Below, piece by piece: positions 7,352-15,526 of a stretch of DNA of 64,000 nucleotides. The stretch is from positions 806,001 to 870,000 of the forward strand of contig NZ_JABJRC010000002.1 in NCBI RefSeq assembly GCF_013131805.1. The letters run 5' to 3'. This stretch comes from Kribbella sandramycini. GTDB lineage: Bacteria > Actinomycetota > Actinomycetes > Propionibacteriales > Kribbellaceae. The notes beneath the pieces were generated by a model, which worked only from the letters and a program-made list of their open reading frames with translations, was not told the origin of the DNA and searched no databases. Both the position numbers and the translations under genes were made by a program. Position 1 is the first letter of the stretch; each line of letters starts with the position of its first letter.

Positions 7352-9436
7352 GTGGCCGCCCCGACGCCTCGCAGTACCGAGCTCGACCCGACGTACAACG
7401 CCCGTAACCTGCTCGTCCTCGAAGGTCTCGAGGCCGTGCGGAAGCGGCCGGGTATGTACATCGGGTCCACCGACAGCCGCGGCCTCATGCACTGCCTGTG
7501 GGAGATCATCGACAACGCCGTCGACGAGGCCCTGGCCGGCCACGGCGACCGGATCGACGTCGTCCTGCACCAGGACGGCTCGGTCGAGGTGCGCGACCGA
7601 GCCCGCGGTATTCCGGTCGACATCGAGCCGAAGACGAAGCTCAGCGGCGTCGAGGTGGTGTTCACCAAGCTGCACGCCGGCGGTAAGTTCGGCGGCGGCT
7701 CCTACAACGCCTCCGGCGGTCTGCACGGTGTCGGCGCCTCCGTCGTGAACGCGCTGTCCGCGCGGCTCGACGTCGAGGTCGACCGCGGCGGCTCGGTCTG
7801 GACGACGTCCTTCCGGCGCGGGGTCGCCGGTGAGTTCGACGCGGCCGGCGCCGATGCGAGCTTCACCCCGGCCGCCGGCCTGCGAAAGGCCGGCCGGGCC
7901 AAGAAAGGTATGACCGGGACGCGGATCCGGTACTGGGCCGACCGGCAGATCTTCACCCGGGACGCGACCTTCAACTACGACGAGCTGGTCACCCGCGCGC
8001 GGCAGACGTCGTTCCTGGTGCCCGGTCTGCTGCTGGTGATCCGCGACGAGCGCGGTGACGAGCCGACCGAGGAGCACTTCAAGCACGACGGCGGGATCAG
8101 CGAGTTCTGCGAGTTCCTGGCCACCGATCAGAAGGTGACCGACGTCGTCCGCCTGACCGGCACGGGCCACTTCACCGAGACGGTCCCGATGCTCGACGAC
8201 GCCGGCCACATGACGCCGACCGATGTCGAGCGCGATCTGGATGTCGACATCGCGGTCCGCTGGGGCGACGGGTACGAGAGCGAGGTCCGCTCGTTCGTGA
8301 ACATCGTGGCCACCCCCAAGGGCGGCACGCATGTGGCCGGGTTCGAGCGCGCGCTCTCGAAGAGCTTCACCGCCGCGATGGAGGGCACCCGGCTGCTGAA
8401 GAGCGGCGAGGAGATCATCAAGGACGACGTCCTCGAAGGTCTGACGTCGGTCGTCACGGTCCGGCTCGCCGAACCGCAGTTCGACGGCCAGACCAAAGAG
8501 GTGCTCGGCACGCCGGCCGCGTCCCGGATCGTGGCCAAGGTCGTGCAGAGCGAGCTCGAGGCGTTCCTGACCTCGACCAAGCGGGAGCACAAGGCCCAGG
8601 CCCGCGCCGTGCTGGAGAAGGTCGTCGCCGCCTCGCGGACGCGCGTTGCCGCGCGGCAGCACCGTGAGCTGCAGCGCCGCAAGACCGCGCTGGAGTCGTC
8701 GGCGCTGCCGGCCAAGCTGGCCGACTGCCGCAGCAACGACGTCGACAAGTCCGAGCTGTTCATCGTCGAGGGTGATTCGGCCCTGGGCACGGCGAAGCTC
8801 GCGCGGAACTCCGAGTTCCAGGCGCTGCTGCCGATCCGCGGCAAGATCCTGAACGTGCAGAAGGCGTCGGTCGGCGACATGCTGAAGAACGCCGAGTGCG
8901 CCGCGATCATCCAGGTGGTCGGGGCCGGGTCGGGCCGCAGCTTCGATCTGGAGCAGGTCCGCTACGGCAAGATCATCTTCATGGCCGACGCCGACTCCGA
9001 CGGCGCGCACATCCGCTGCCTGCTGGCGACGCTGTTCTTCCGCTACATGCGGCCGCTCGTCGACGCGGGCCGCGTCTACACCGCCGTCCCGCCGCTGCAC
9101 CGGTTCGAGCTGACGAACCCGAAGAAGGGGCAGGACAAGTACCTGTACACCTACAGCGACGCCGAATACCAGCGGAAGTCTGCCGAGCTGATGAAGAAGG
9201 GCGTCCGCTGGAAGGAGCCCCCGCAGCGTTACAAGGGCCTCGGTGAGATGGACGCCGATCAGCTGGCCGAGACCACCGTCGACCCGCGCCACCGCACCCT
9301 GCGGCGGATGACCGTCGACGACGGCGAAGCGGCCGCCCAGGTGTTCGATCTGCTGATGGGTAACGATGTCGCTCCCCGCAAGGAGTTCATCGTCCAGGGT
9401 GCCTACGAGCTCGACGAGAGCCGTATCGACGTCTGA
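7352..9436 (+). CDS. parE: DNA topoisomerase IV subunit B (ParE-type GyrB paralogue)
   Basis: A 694-residue ATPase subunit of a type IIA topoisomerase. The GTG start at 7352 has GAAGGAG 4-5 bases upstream. The GHKL ATPase motifs are clear: IDNAVDEAL with the catalytic Glu/Asn helix, and the lid sequence FGGGSYNASGGLHGVGAS. The TOPRIM domain has IVEGDSALG and the metal-binding DADSDG. The C-terminus ends with the usual PPQRYKGLGEM motif. It lacks the long insertion of enterobacterial GyrB. The ParC-type partner lies at 16236-18683 on the other strand, as expected for the actinobacterial second topoisomerase. Together they should decatenate chromosomes. A HAD hydrolase gene follows with a one-base overlap. 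NCBI pipelines may call it DNA gyrase/topo IV subunit B. Confidence 0.93.
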   Translation: MAAPTPRSTELDPTYNARNLLVLEGLEAVRKRPGMYIGSTDSRGLMHCLWEIIDNAVDEALAGHGDRIDVVLHQDGSVEVRDRARGIPVDIEPKTKLSGVEVVFTKLHAGGKFGGGSYNASGGLHGVGASVVNALSARLDVEVDRGGSVWTTSFRRGVAGEFDAAGADASFTPAAGLRKAGRAKKGMTGTRIRYWADRQIFTRDATFNYDELVTRARQTSFLVPGLLLVIRDERGDEPTEEHFKHDGGISEFCEFLATDQKVTDVVRLTGTGHFTETVPMLDDAGHMTPTDVERDLDVDIAVRWGDGYESEVRSFVNIVATPKGGTHVAGFERALSKSFTAAMEGTRLLKSGEEIIKDDVLEGLTSVVTVRLAEPQFDGQTKEVLGTPAASRIVAKVVQSELEAFLTSTKREHKAQARAVLEKVVAASRTRVAARQHRELQRRKTALESSALPAKLADCRSNDVDKSELFIVEGDSALGTAKLARNSEFQALLPIRGKILNVQKASVGDMLKNAECAAIIQVVGAGSGRSFDLEQVRYGKIIFMADADSDGAHIRCLLATLFFRYMRPLVDAGRVYTAVPPLHRFELTNPKKGQDKYLYTYSDAEYQRKSAELMKKGVRWKEPPQRYKGLGEMDADQLAETTVDPRHRTLRRMTVDDGEAAAQVFDLLMGNDVAPRKEFIVQGAYELDESRIDV

Positions 9437-10062
9437 TGCCGGCCCCAGGGCTGGCCTGCTTCGACCTCGACAACACTCTGATCGACCGGAACGCGGCCTT
9501 CCGCGCCTGGTCGATCAGCTGGTGCGGGCAGGCCGGCCTGCCCGATGCTGCCGTCACCTGGTTGGTTGCCCACGACAACGACGGCTTCCACCCGCGCGCG
9601 GAGCTGTTCGAGGGGCTCCGTCGTGCGTTCGGGAGTGCTCCGAGCGTCGATGACTACGATCGTGAGCACCCCTTGTTCACTTTTGTGAACACTTCGGTGC
9701 TCACCGGGCTGACCAGACTGCGGACGACCGGCTGGCGGATCGCAGTGGTGACGAACGGATCGGCGGTGCAGCAGCGGCTGAAGCTGGAGCACACCGGGAT
9801 CGCCGCGGCCGTGGATGCCTGCTGCGTCTCCGAGGAACTTGGCGTGCGGAAACCCGATCTGCGGATCTTCGAGCTCGCCGCTGAGCGTGCCGGAGCGCCG
9901 CTCAAGGGTGGTTGGATGGTGGGGGACCAGCCCGCGCACGACGTACTGGGCGGGCAGAACGCCGGTTTGCGGACGGTGTTGGTGGGCGAACGCGGGGGAG
10001 ATCCGGCGGCGGATTACCGGGTGCCGGATGTGGTGCGGGCGATCGAGCTCATCCTGGAGTGA
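9436..10062 (+). CDS. HAD family hydrolase
   Basis: A 208-residue haloacid-dehalogenase superfamily phosphatase. Motif I is CFDLDNTLIDR near the N-terminus, motif II the threonine in VVTNGSAVQQ, motif III the lysine in GVRKPDLRIF, and motif IV MVGDQPAHDV. The alpha-helical cap between motifs I and II is of the small C1 type found in phosphoglycolate-phosphatase-like enzymes. The ATG overlaps the parE stop codon by one base (TGATG), so translation is coupled and the gene is probably in the parE transcript. The substrate is unknown. Confidence 0.88.
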   Translation: MPAPGLACFDLDNTLIDRNAAFRAWSISWCGQAGLPDAAVTWLVAHDNDGFHPRAELFEGLRRAFGSAPSVDDYDREHPLFTFVNTSVLTGLTRLRTTGWRIAVVTNGSAVQQRLKLEHTGIAAAVDACCVSEELGVRKPDLRIFELAAERAGAPLKGGWMVGDQPAHDVLGGQNAGLRTVLVGERGGDPAADYRVPDVVRAIELILE

Positions 10063-10121
10063 TCAGGTTCGCGGGCAAGCATGGTCAGAATAGTGATCAG
10101 ACCCGTGCAGGATAGTGATCA
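10060..10121. repeat. Three TGATCA sites in a convergent intergenic region
   Basis: The ten-base sequence ATAGTGATCA occurs at 10090-10099 and again at 10112-10121, 22 bases apart. A third TGATCA is at 10060-10065. The outer copies cover the stop codons of both flanking genes. No terminator hairpin is seen here. Confidence 0.4.
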
Positions 10122-11414
10122 CAAGGCGGCGCGGAGGGTGTTGTGGGCGCCGCGGAGGATGGCGGTGCGGTTGGCCTCGTAGGTGGGGTCGGTGATCAGG
10201 GTTTTGTTGGCGGGGTCGAAAGAGAGCACCGGGACGTGGAGGTGGCCGGCCGGCATCGACGGGTCCAGGAGGTCGCGTTGGAGGGTGTTGCGGTAGGCGA
10301 CCTCGTTGGAGAGGTAGCCGCCGCCGGCGCCTTCGGAGGCGATCGAGCCCGTGGTTGGGCCGTGGGGCTGGCGGACGGGTGTGGTTTGGCCGGCTGGGAT
10401 CTCCAGCACCGAGGTGTTCACGCGGGTGCGGAACGGGGCGACGTCGGCCTGAGCCATCCGCGCGAACGGGAGGCTTGCGGTGAGCCACTCGGGGCCTGGC
10501 GGCATGCTCGGGGAGACGACCGGGGCCGTCGCGCTGCCGCCGCCCCAGAGGTTGTTGTTGTCGCCGATCGAGCTGGTTGAGCGGCGGCGTCCGTTGAAGA
10601 CCTCGAGGTCGAAGATGCCGGTGCGGCCTTGGCTCGCGGTCATCACGAAGTCCGCGTGTTGCGGGCCGGGGCGGTAGTGCGGCGCCAGGGCGTCCTCGAC
10701 CATGTTGGCGTCGAAGTCGGTGTAGCGGACCGGGAAGACCACGGTCTGGATCTGGTACGTCGTACCGTTCACCGTCCAGCGCTGTCCGTCGAGGCTCAGC
10801 GCGTTCGCTCCGGACGGGTTGCCGATCCGGATGTCCGCGTCGAGGGTGAACGGGTCGAACCCGGTCACCACGATCTTCTTCACGCCGGGGGAGAAGCGCG
10901 TGCCGGTGATCCCGCGCGACGAGTACTCCAGTGAGCGCATCAGCTCAGCCCGGTCGGCCGCGCTGACGCCGAAGCGCGGCTGCCATTGCCGCAGCGTCAG
11001 CGCCATCGAGATCCGTGCCCAGTAGAGGCCGCGATCGTCACTGGCCGGCAGCGCGCCGGTGCTGGTGTCGACCGGATGCTGCGCGCGGAAGGTCGCCGTC
11101 CGCCACAACGCCTCGCCCTGAGCGCGCACGAAGAGCCTGACGGCCTCGCGGCTCGGCATCACGCAGAGCAGCCGCCCGAACAGCTCGACCTGCCGATCGA
11201 ACCCGCTGCGGCGCAGGATCTCGGCCGGGACCGACGGCCCGCCGGCGATCCCGTTGTCGAGGCGTTGCTCCTCGACGGTGCCGGTGATGGTTCGGTCCAG
11301 GCAACCGGTGGCGACCGGCGCAGCCTGCACGGTCGGAGCGGAGGTCAGAACGCTGGTCAGCGCCAGTGCTCCGAGCAGGAGGGAGCGCGGAAATGACCCG
11401 GGGCGGAGTCTCAT
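10119..11414 (-). CDS. Secreted pyroglutamyl-peptidase-I-like protein (C15 fold) with Cys-to-Ser replacement
   Basis: A 431-residue protein with a clear signal peptide (MRLRPGSFPRSLLLGALALT, cleavage near VQAAP). Residues about 178-400 align with the pyroglutamyl peptidase I fold: VVTGFDPF (184-189), NPSG, an acidic position in FDLEVFN (Glu271), GGGYLSNEVAYR and HLHVPVL (His393). In true peptidases the motif is TFVCNH-like with a catalytic cysteine; here the aligned residue is Ser369. The 170-residue N-terminal extension is not seen in cytosolic enzymes. It may be a serine variant, a binding protein or a different hydrolase. It is divergent from the exported carbonic anhydrase and convergent with the HAD gene. 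Confidence 0.75.
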   Translation of the reverse strand: MRLRPGSFPRSLLLGALALTSVLTSAPTVQAAPVATGCLDRTITGTVEEQRLDNGIAGGPSVPAEILRRSGFDRQVELFGRLLCVMPSREAVRLFVRAQGEALWRTATFRAQHPVDTSTGALPASDDRGLYWARISMALTLRQWQPRFGVSAADRAELMRSLEYSSRGITGTRFSPGVKKIVVTGFDPFTLDADIRIGNPSGANALSLDGQRWTVNGTTYQIQTVVFPVRYTDFDANMVEDALAPHYRPGPQHADFVMTASQGRTGIFDLEVFNGRRRSTSSIGDNNNLWGGGSATAPVVSPSMPPGPEWLTASLPFARMAQADVAPFRTRVNTSVLEIPAGQTTPVRQPHGPTTGSIASEGAGGGYLSNEVAYRNTLQRDLLDPSMPAGHLHVPVLSFDPANKTLITDPTYEANRTAILRGAHNTLRAAL

Positions 11415-11471
11415 GGAGGCTGTCTATCAGATCTCGGCACAAACGCCGAGAGATCGACATAAGAATGCGTA

Positions 11472-11488
11472 TTGCAGACAGTATGCAA
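11472..11488. promoter_or_regulatory. 17-bp near-palindrome upstream of the exported carbonic anhydrase
   Basis: TTGCAGACAGTATGCAA reads almost the same on both strands (7 of 8 pairs around the central base), with perfect TTGCA/TGCAA ends. This form is typical of GntR-family operators. It lies 58 bases after the divergent start at 11414 and 61 bases before the TTG start at 11549. TTGCAG could also be a -35, with TACCTT at 11494-11499 as -10 (16-base spacer). Confidence 0.5.
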
Positions 11489-11548
11489 CGCGCTACCTTC
11501 GGAAGGCGGCGGACGCCCACGCCGCTCAGCCTTTTGAGGAGTACGCCG

Positions 11549-12310
11549 TTGAGCGCCACCACCAGCCGCCGCCGTTTTCTGACCACAGCTTTGGCCGCGG
11601 GAGCCTGCAGTACCGGCCTCGTCGCCTGTTCGGACGGTACGCCCCCGAACTCGTCCGCCGTCCCCGGGGGTACCGATTCCAGGCCCGCCGGTGGGTCGAA
11701 CCCGCCGACCGCCGTACCGGTGACAACGGGCCGGCAGGCGCTCGATCGCCTGCTGGCCGGGAATGCACGGTTCGTTGCCGAGCGCGAGGAGCGCCTCGAC
11801 GAGGGCGTCGCGCGCCGAGTGGCCGTCAGCAAGGGCCAGCACCCGTTCGCGACCGTCCTCGGCTGCGTGGACTCGCGCGTCCCGATCGAGCTCGTCTTCG
11901 ATCAAGGGCTCGGCGACCTGGTCGTCGTCCGCAGCGCGGGGGAGGCGCTCGACCACTCGGTGACCGGGAGCCTGGAGTTCGGCGTGGCCGAGCTGCACAC
12001 GCCGCTGCTCGTCGTTCTGGGCCATCAGCGCTGTGGTGCGCTGGATGCCACCATCAAGGCCGTGGACGCGAAGCAGCGGACCGCTGAGGCCGGGCAGATC
12101 GGCTACCTGGTCGAGACGCTGGCGCCCGCCGTCCGGCAGGTGGCGGGTCAGCCCGGGGACCGGCTGACCAACGCCATCCACGCAAATGTCGACATGGTGC
12201 TTGGCAAACTGCGCCAGTCCCCGGTGATCGGCCCGCTCGAACGGGCCGGCAAGGTCGAGCTCGTCGGCGCCTACTACGAGCTGGACACCGGCAAGGTCAT
12301 CGTCAGCTGA
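11549..12310 (+). CDS. Tat-exported lipoprotein beta-carbonic anhydrase
   Basis: A 253-residue protein starting at TTG 11549, with GAGGAG about 10 bases upstream. This start is chosen because it places a twin-arginine signal (TSRRRFLTTALAAGACSTG) at the N-terminus, followed by a lipobox-like LVAC; the open frame continues further upstream without a better start. The mature part is a beta-class carbonic anhydrase with CVDSRVP and HQRCGA, which supply the Cys, Asp, His and Cys of the zinc site. It should hydrate CO2 outside the membrane as a folded, Tat-exported, lipid-anchored enzyme. It ends exactly where the convergent second carbonic anhydrase ends. Confidence 0.85.
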   Translation: MSATTSRRRFLTTALAAGACSTGLVACSDGTPPNSSAVPGGTDSRPAGGSNPPTAVPVTTGRQALDRLLAGNARFVAEREERLDEGVARRVAVSKGQHPFATVLGCVDSRVPIELVFDQGLGDLVVVRSAGEALDHSVTGSLEFGVAELHTPLLVVLGHQRCGALDATIKAVDAKQRTAEAGQIGYLVETLAPAVRQVAGQPGDRLTNAIHANVDMVLGKLRQSPVIGPLERAGKVELVGAYYELDTGKVIVS

Positions 12311-12811
12311 CTAGTCGTGCTGGGTAAGTTTGCCGCTGTCGACGTCGTACATGAAACCGCCGACCAGGATGTCGTCGCCGATCAGCGGGTGCTCGCGGAC
12401 GGCGACGACGTCGTGGTTCAGCGCCTCCAGCTGGTCCGGGATGACGTTGATCGGCAGGTAGCCGGCCGGTTTGCCGGAGGCCTTGGCGACCTTGGCCCGC
12501 AGCTCGCTCTCCGACATGGCGGCCATCGCGCAGCGGGTGTGCGGGATGATCATGATCCGCCGGACGCCGAGCAGCTGGACGCCGAGCACGAGCCCGGACA
12601 GCGTGATCTCGGTGACCCGGCCGCCGGCGCTGCGCAGCACCTTGGCGTCACCCGGCTTCAGGCCGAGCATCTCCAGCGGCGGGATCCGGGAGTCCATACA
12701 GGTGACGACGCCGACGCCCGCCTGGGCGATCCCGTCAAAACCGCCGTAGTGGAAGTCGGCGGCGTACTCGGCGTTGGCCGCCAGGAGGTCTTCGAAACCC
12801 GGAGTGGTCAT
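12311..12811 (-). CDS. Beta-carbonic anhydrase (cytosolic, short type)
   Basis: A 166-residue enzyme with TCMDSRIPP and HTRCAM providing the zinc ligands. It is short and similar in layout to the mycobacterial Rv1284-type enzymes. The ATG at 12811 is chosen over upstream frames because it overlaps the stop of the preceding sucrase/ferredoxin-like gene as ATGA, so the two are translationally coupled. There is no signal peptide, so it should act in the cytosol, interconverting CO2 and bicarbonate. Its stop codon directly abuts the stop of the exported carbonic anhydrase on the other strand. Confidence 0.92.
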   Translation of the reverse strand: MTTPGFEDLLAANAEYAADFHYGGFDGIAQAGVGVVTCMDSRIPPLEMLGLKPGDAKVLRSAGGRVTEITLSGLVLGVQLLGVRRIMIIPHTRCAMAAMSESELRAKVAKASGKPAGYLPINVIPDQLEALNHDVVAVREHPLIGDDILVGGFMYDVDSGKLTQHD

Positions 12812-13764
12812 CGCAGACCACCGGCGACGGTGAGGACGGGGACCGGGGTGCCGGCTTGCAGGATGTTCATCGCGAACGGTTCCTTTCCGCAGGATTCCGG
12901 ACGGGGTGGATCGGCGGGGGCGCTGGTGACCGGTACTTTCCAGGACCGGCCGTCGCGATGCCACACAGTCACGGATTCGACGTCTTCGCCCGCGACAGTG
13001 AGGGCGTCCAGTGCTAACTCGCCAGTCAGTTTACGCACCGCGATTTCCGCGGCCTGACCCCGCTTCGTCCAGGTCGTGCGGCCGCGCAGCCCGGTGAGCA
13101 CCGTCTCGCCGCGATCGGACGCGTCGAGGACCTCGAGAGCGGTCTCGGTGTTGAGGTGCCCGTGCATCGTGCCGGCCGGTAGCAGCGTCGCCGTTGGCGA
13201 GAAGCGGTGCCCGCCGAGGTGGCTGGCCTCCCAGACCCGGCCGGGCTTTGCCTCGGCGACGGCGTTCACCAGCGGACGGCCGAGGATCGCGCAGCATTCG
13301 TCGCGCTTGCCGTTGGTGCACACCAGCAGGATCGACTCCTCGACCGGGACCAGCCCGGGCAGTGAGGCGTCGACGGCCTCGCGGTCGCCGCGGGCGATCG
13401 CGCTGAGGTCGAGGTGGTCCAGCAGCAGCGGGTCCTCGAGGTGGGCGGTCAGCAGGAAGCTGCGGCCCGGCACGGTCGAGGCGATGTACACCTGCTGGAC
13501 GTGATTGGCGGGGAACGAGTGCCGCCCCGGCGTCCGGATCAGGCCGAAGCGGACGTCGGCTTTCTTGCACTCGGCATCGAAGCGGCCGCCGAACTCCGGG
13601 TTCAGGTGGCTGTTGACGACGGCGTCGGCGCCCCACGGGCCGGGTTGTTCCAGCACGACCCAGCCGCTGGCGACGATGGCGGAACCCTCGAGCGGCTCGA
13701 GGAGCTGACGGCAGAAGGTCGAGCACAGACCTGGCCGACCGGTCGCGTCGGGTGGAACTCTCAC
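12808..13764 (-). CDS. Sucrase/ferredoxin-like family protein (thioredoxin-like 2Fe-2S fold)
   Basis: A 318-residue protein of the sucrase/ferredoxin-like family. Key motifs are CSTFCRQ near the N-terminus, LVCTNGKRDECCAILGRP with three cysteines, and ASHLGGHRF, together the expected ligands of a thioredoxin-like ferredoxin cluster. The GTG start at 13764 leaves a leader of only a few bases if the -10 is within the AT-rich sequence at 13772-13785. The next gene, a carbonic anhydrase, overlaps by four bases. A candidate iron box covers the promoter, consistent with an iron-responsive redox role; the exact substrate is unknown. Confidence 0.87.
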   Translation of the reverse strand: MRVPPDATGRPGLCSTFCRQLLEPLEGSAIVASGWVVLEQPGPWGADAVVNSHLNPEFGGRFDAECKKADVRFGLIRTPGRHSFPANHVQQVYIASTVPGRSFLLTAHLEDPLLLDHLDLSAIARGDREAVDASLPGLVPVEESILLVCTNGKRDECCAILGRPLVNAVAEAKPGRVWEASHLGGHRFSPTATLLPAGTMHGHLNTETALEVLDASDRGETVLTGLRGRTTWTKRGQAAEIAVRKLTGELALDALTVAGEDVESVTVWHRDGRSWKVPVTSAPADPPRPESCGKEPFAMNILQAGTPVPVLTVAGGLR

Positions 13765-13773
13765 GAGACCACT

Positions 13774-13792
13774 GTAGGTTAGGTATGCCTCA
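13774..13792 (-). promoter_or_regulatory. Candidate IdeR/DmdR1-type iron box
   Basis: GTAGGTTAGGTATGCCTCA matches about 13 of 19 positions of the actinobacterial iron box TTAGGTTAGGCTCACCTAA. The left half TAGGTTAGG is perfect and the right half weak. It lies 10-28 bases upstream of the GTG start of the sucrase/ferredoxin-like gene and would cover its -10 region. Confidence 0.5.
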
Positions 13793-13809
13793 GTTCGGCG
13801 CAGGGTCCA

Positions 13810-15501
13810 TCAAGTGTGCACAACGACACGCCGTCCGAGGAGCGCGACGGCGAGGATTGCGGCCAGGAATGCGCAGACCGCGGCGCCGGCGAAGATCGTG
13901 TGCACTTGTGAAACGGCGGCGTCCTGGAGTGCGTCGACGAACGGCCGGCAGGACGCGGGGGAGTCGGGGCAGAGCTCGTTCGGCGAGGGGACGTCGGCGA
14001 CCAGGGCGAAGTAGCGGCGCAGGCCGATCGCGGTGAGCGCGGAGACGCCGACGAGCATGCCGACCATCCGGGCGACGACGACCAGCGCGCTGACGAGGCC
14101 GTGGCTGTGTGCCGGGGTGACGCCGAGGACGGCGGTGTTGACCGGGGAGAGCGCCAGGCCGAAGCCGAACCCGCAGAGCAGCAGGACGGCGGTGGAGGCG
14201 AAGTGATCGAGCGCGTCGCGGCTCCAGAACGCCATCACGACGAACATGGCGCCGGCGAGTGCCAGGCCGGCGCCGGTGATCCAGCCGAGGCCGTAGCGGC
14301 GGGTGAGCCAGCCGCCGACCACCGCGCCGACCGGGAGCGCGATCAGGAACCGCAGCAGGACGAGGGCCGCGGCGAGCTGGCCGCCGCCTTGGGTGGTGCG
14401 GGCGAAGACCGGTACGTCGACGAGGGCGGCGATCAGCGCGCAGCCGACCAGGAAACTGACCAGCAGCGAGCCCCAGGCCGCGCCGGGGCGGAGGAGCCCG
14501 GCCGGGACGATCGCGTGCGTCGTCCGGCGCTGCCAGAGGGCGAACAGGACGGCGAAGACCGCGGCGCCGACCAGCAGCCAGGGGCCTGCCGGTGACATGA
14601 GCTCGCGCTCGGGGTCGGCGGTCGCGAACGCGAGGACGACGCCGGACAGTGCGAGCGCCAGCAGCAGCGCCCCTATGAGGTCGATCTGGCCCAGCACTCC
14701 GCTCAGCTGCTTCCGCGCGCGCCACAGGACGAGAGCGGCCCACGCCAGGGCCAGCACGAGCGCCACGATGCCGATCGGCGTCAGAAGCCTGGAGTCGCCG
14801 CTGAACGGTACGAACGGCAGCCCCAGCGTGACGTCGGTGGCCAGGCGTTGTGGTGGGGCCAGCGTGAGGCCGAGGGCGACACACGCCAGTACGCCGACCG
14901 CAGCTGACCACGGCGGACGTCGTACGCCCCGCAGTAGGACGGCGAGCACCACCGCGACCAGCAGGTTCAGCCAGAAGATGTACCGCCAGTCGGCCACGGC
15001 GAGCACAGCCGCCCCCAGCAAGGGCCCCAGGACCGACCCAAGCTCCTGAACCGCCCCAACCACACCCAGCGGCAGCCCGCGCCGCTCAGCCGGCCACAAA
15101 TCCGCCACCAGCGCCAGCGTCGCCGGCACCAATCCACCGCCACCTACACCCTGGAGAAACCGACCGGTCACCACCAGCGGCAGGTCGTACGCCGCCGCCG
15201 TGATCAACGACCCGACCGCGAACAACACCAACGCCCCCACCAACACCGGCGTCCGCCCCACCACATCCGCGATCCGCCCGATCAGCGGCAGCACCGCGAT
15301 ATACCCCAGCAAGAACCCCGAAATGATCGGCGCCGCCCGCTGCAACTCGTCAGCCGACAACCCGACCCCCGCCATCAACTCCGGCAGCGCCAGCACCACC
15401 ACATACGTGTCAGCAGCCGCAAAAGCCACCGCCACCGAAGCCAACGCCAACCGAACCCGCGGCCGTACCGCCCGGGTCGGTGCAGGCAGGGAGGCTGTCA
15501 T
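13810..15501 (-). CDS. MFS efflux transporter, P55-like (14-TM DHA2 type)
   Basis: A 563-residue major facilitator with about 14 membrane segments. The motif-A loop is GRIADVVGRTPVLVG, and motif C-like sequence GAVQELGSVLGPLLGAA marks a drug/H+ antiporter. It begins 25 bases after the LprG-like lipoprotein gene and is in the same operon. In mycobacteria the same order, LprG then the MFS pump P55 (Rv1411c-Rv1410c), forms a lipid and lipoglycan export pair, so this pump probably works with the lipoprotein rather than as a simple drug pump. The cytosolic tail is short. No Shine-Dalgarno is obvious at the chosen ATG. Confidence 0.87.
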   Translation of the reverse strand: MTASLPAPTRAVRPRVRLALASVAVAFAAADTYVVVLALPELMAGVGLSADELQRAAPIISGFLLGYIAVLPLIGRIADVVGRTPVLVGALVLFAVGSLITAAAYDLPLVVTGRFLQGVGGGGLVPATLALVADLWPAERRGLPLGVVGAVQELGSVLGPLLGAAVLAVADWRYIFWLNLLVAVVLAVLLRGVRRPPWSAAVGVLACVALGLTLAPPQRLATDVTLGLPFVPFSGDSRLLTPIGIVALVLALAWAALVLWRARKQLSGVLGQIDLIGALLLALALSGVVLAFATADPERELMSPAGPWLLVGAAVFAVLFALWQRRTTHAIVPAGLLRPGAAWGSLLVSFLVGCALIAALVDVPVFARTTQGGGQLAAALVLLRFLIALPVGAVVGGWLTRRYGLGWITGAGLALAGAMFVVMAFWSRDALDHFASTAVLLLCGFGFGLALSPVNTAVLGVTPAHSHGLVSALVVVARMVGMLVGVSALTAIGLRRYFALVADVPSPNELCPDSPASCRPFVDALQDAAVSQVHTIFAGAAVCAFLAAILAVALLGRRVVVHT

Positions 15502-15526
15502 GGCAGGGGTCCGTTACCGCGGGCGG

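Noticed and set aside
7280..9292. A 670-codon minus-strand frame under parE
   Set aside because: Mirror frame of a strongly conserved topoisomerase gene.
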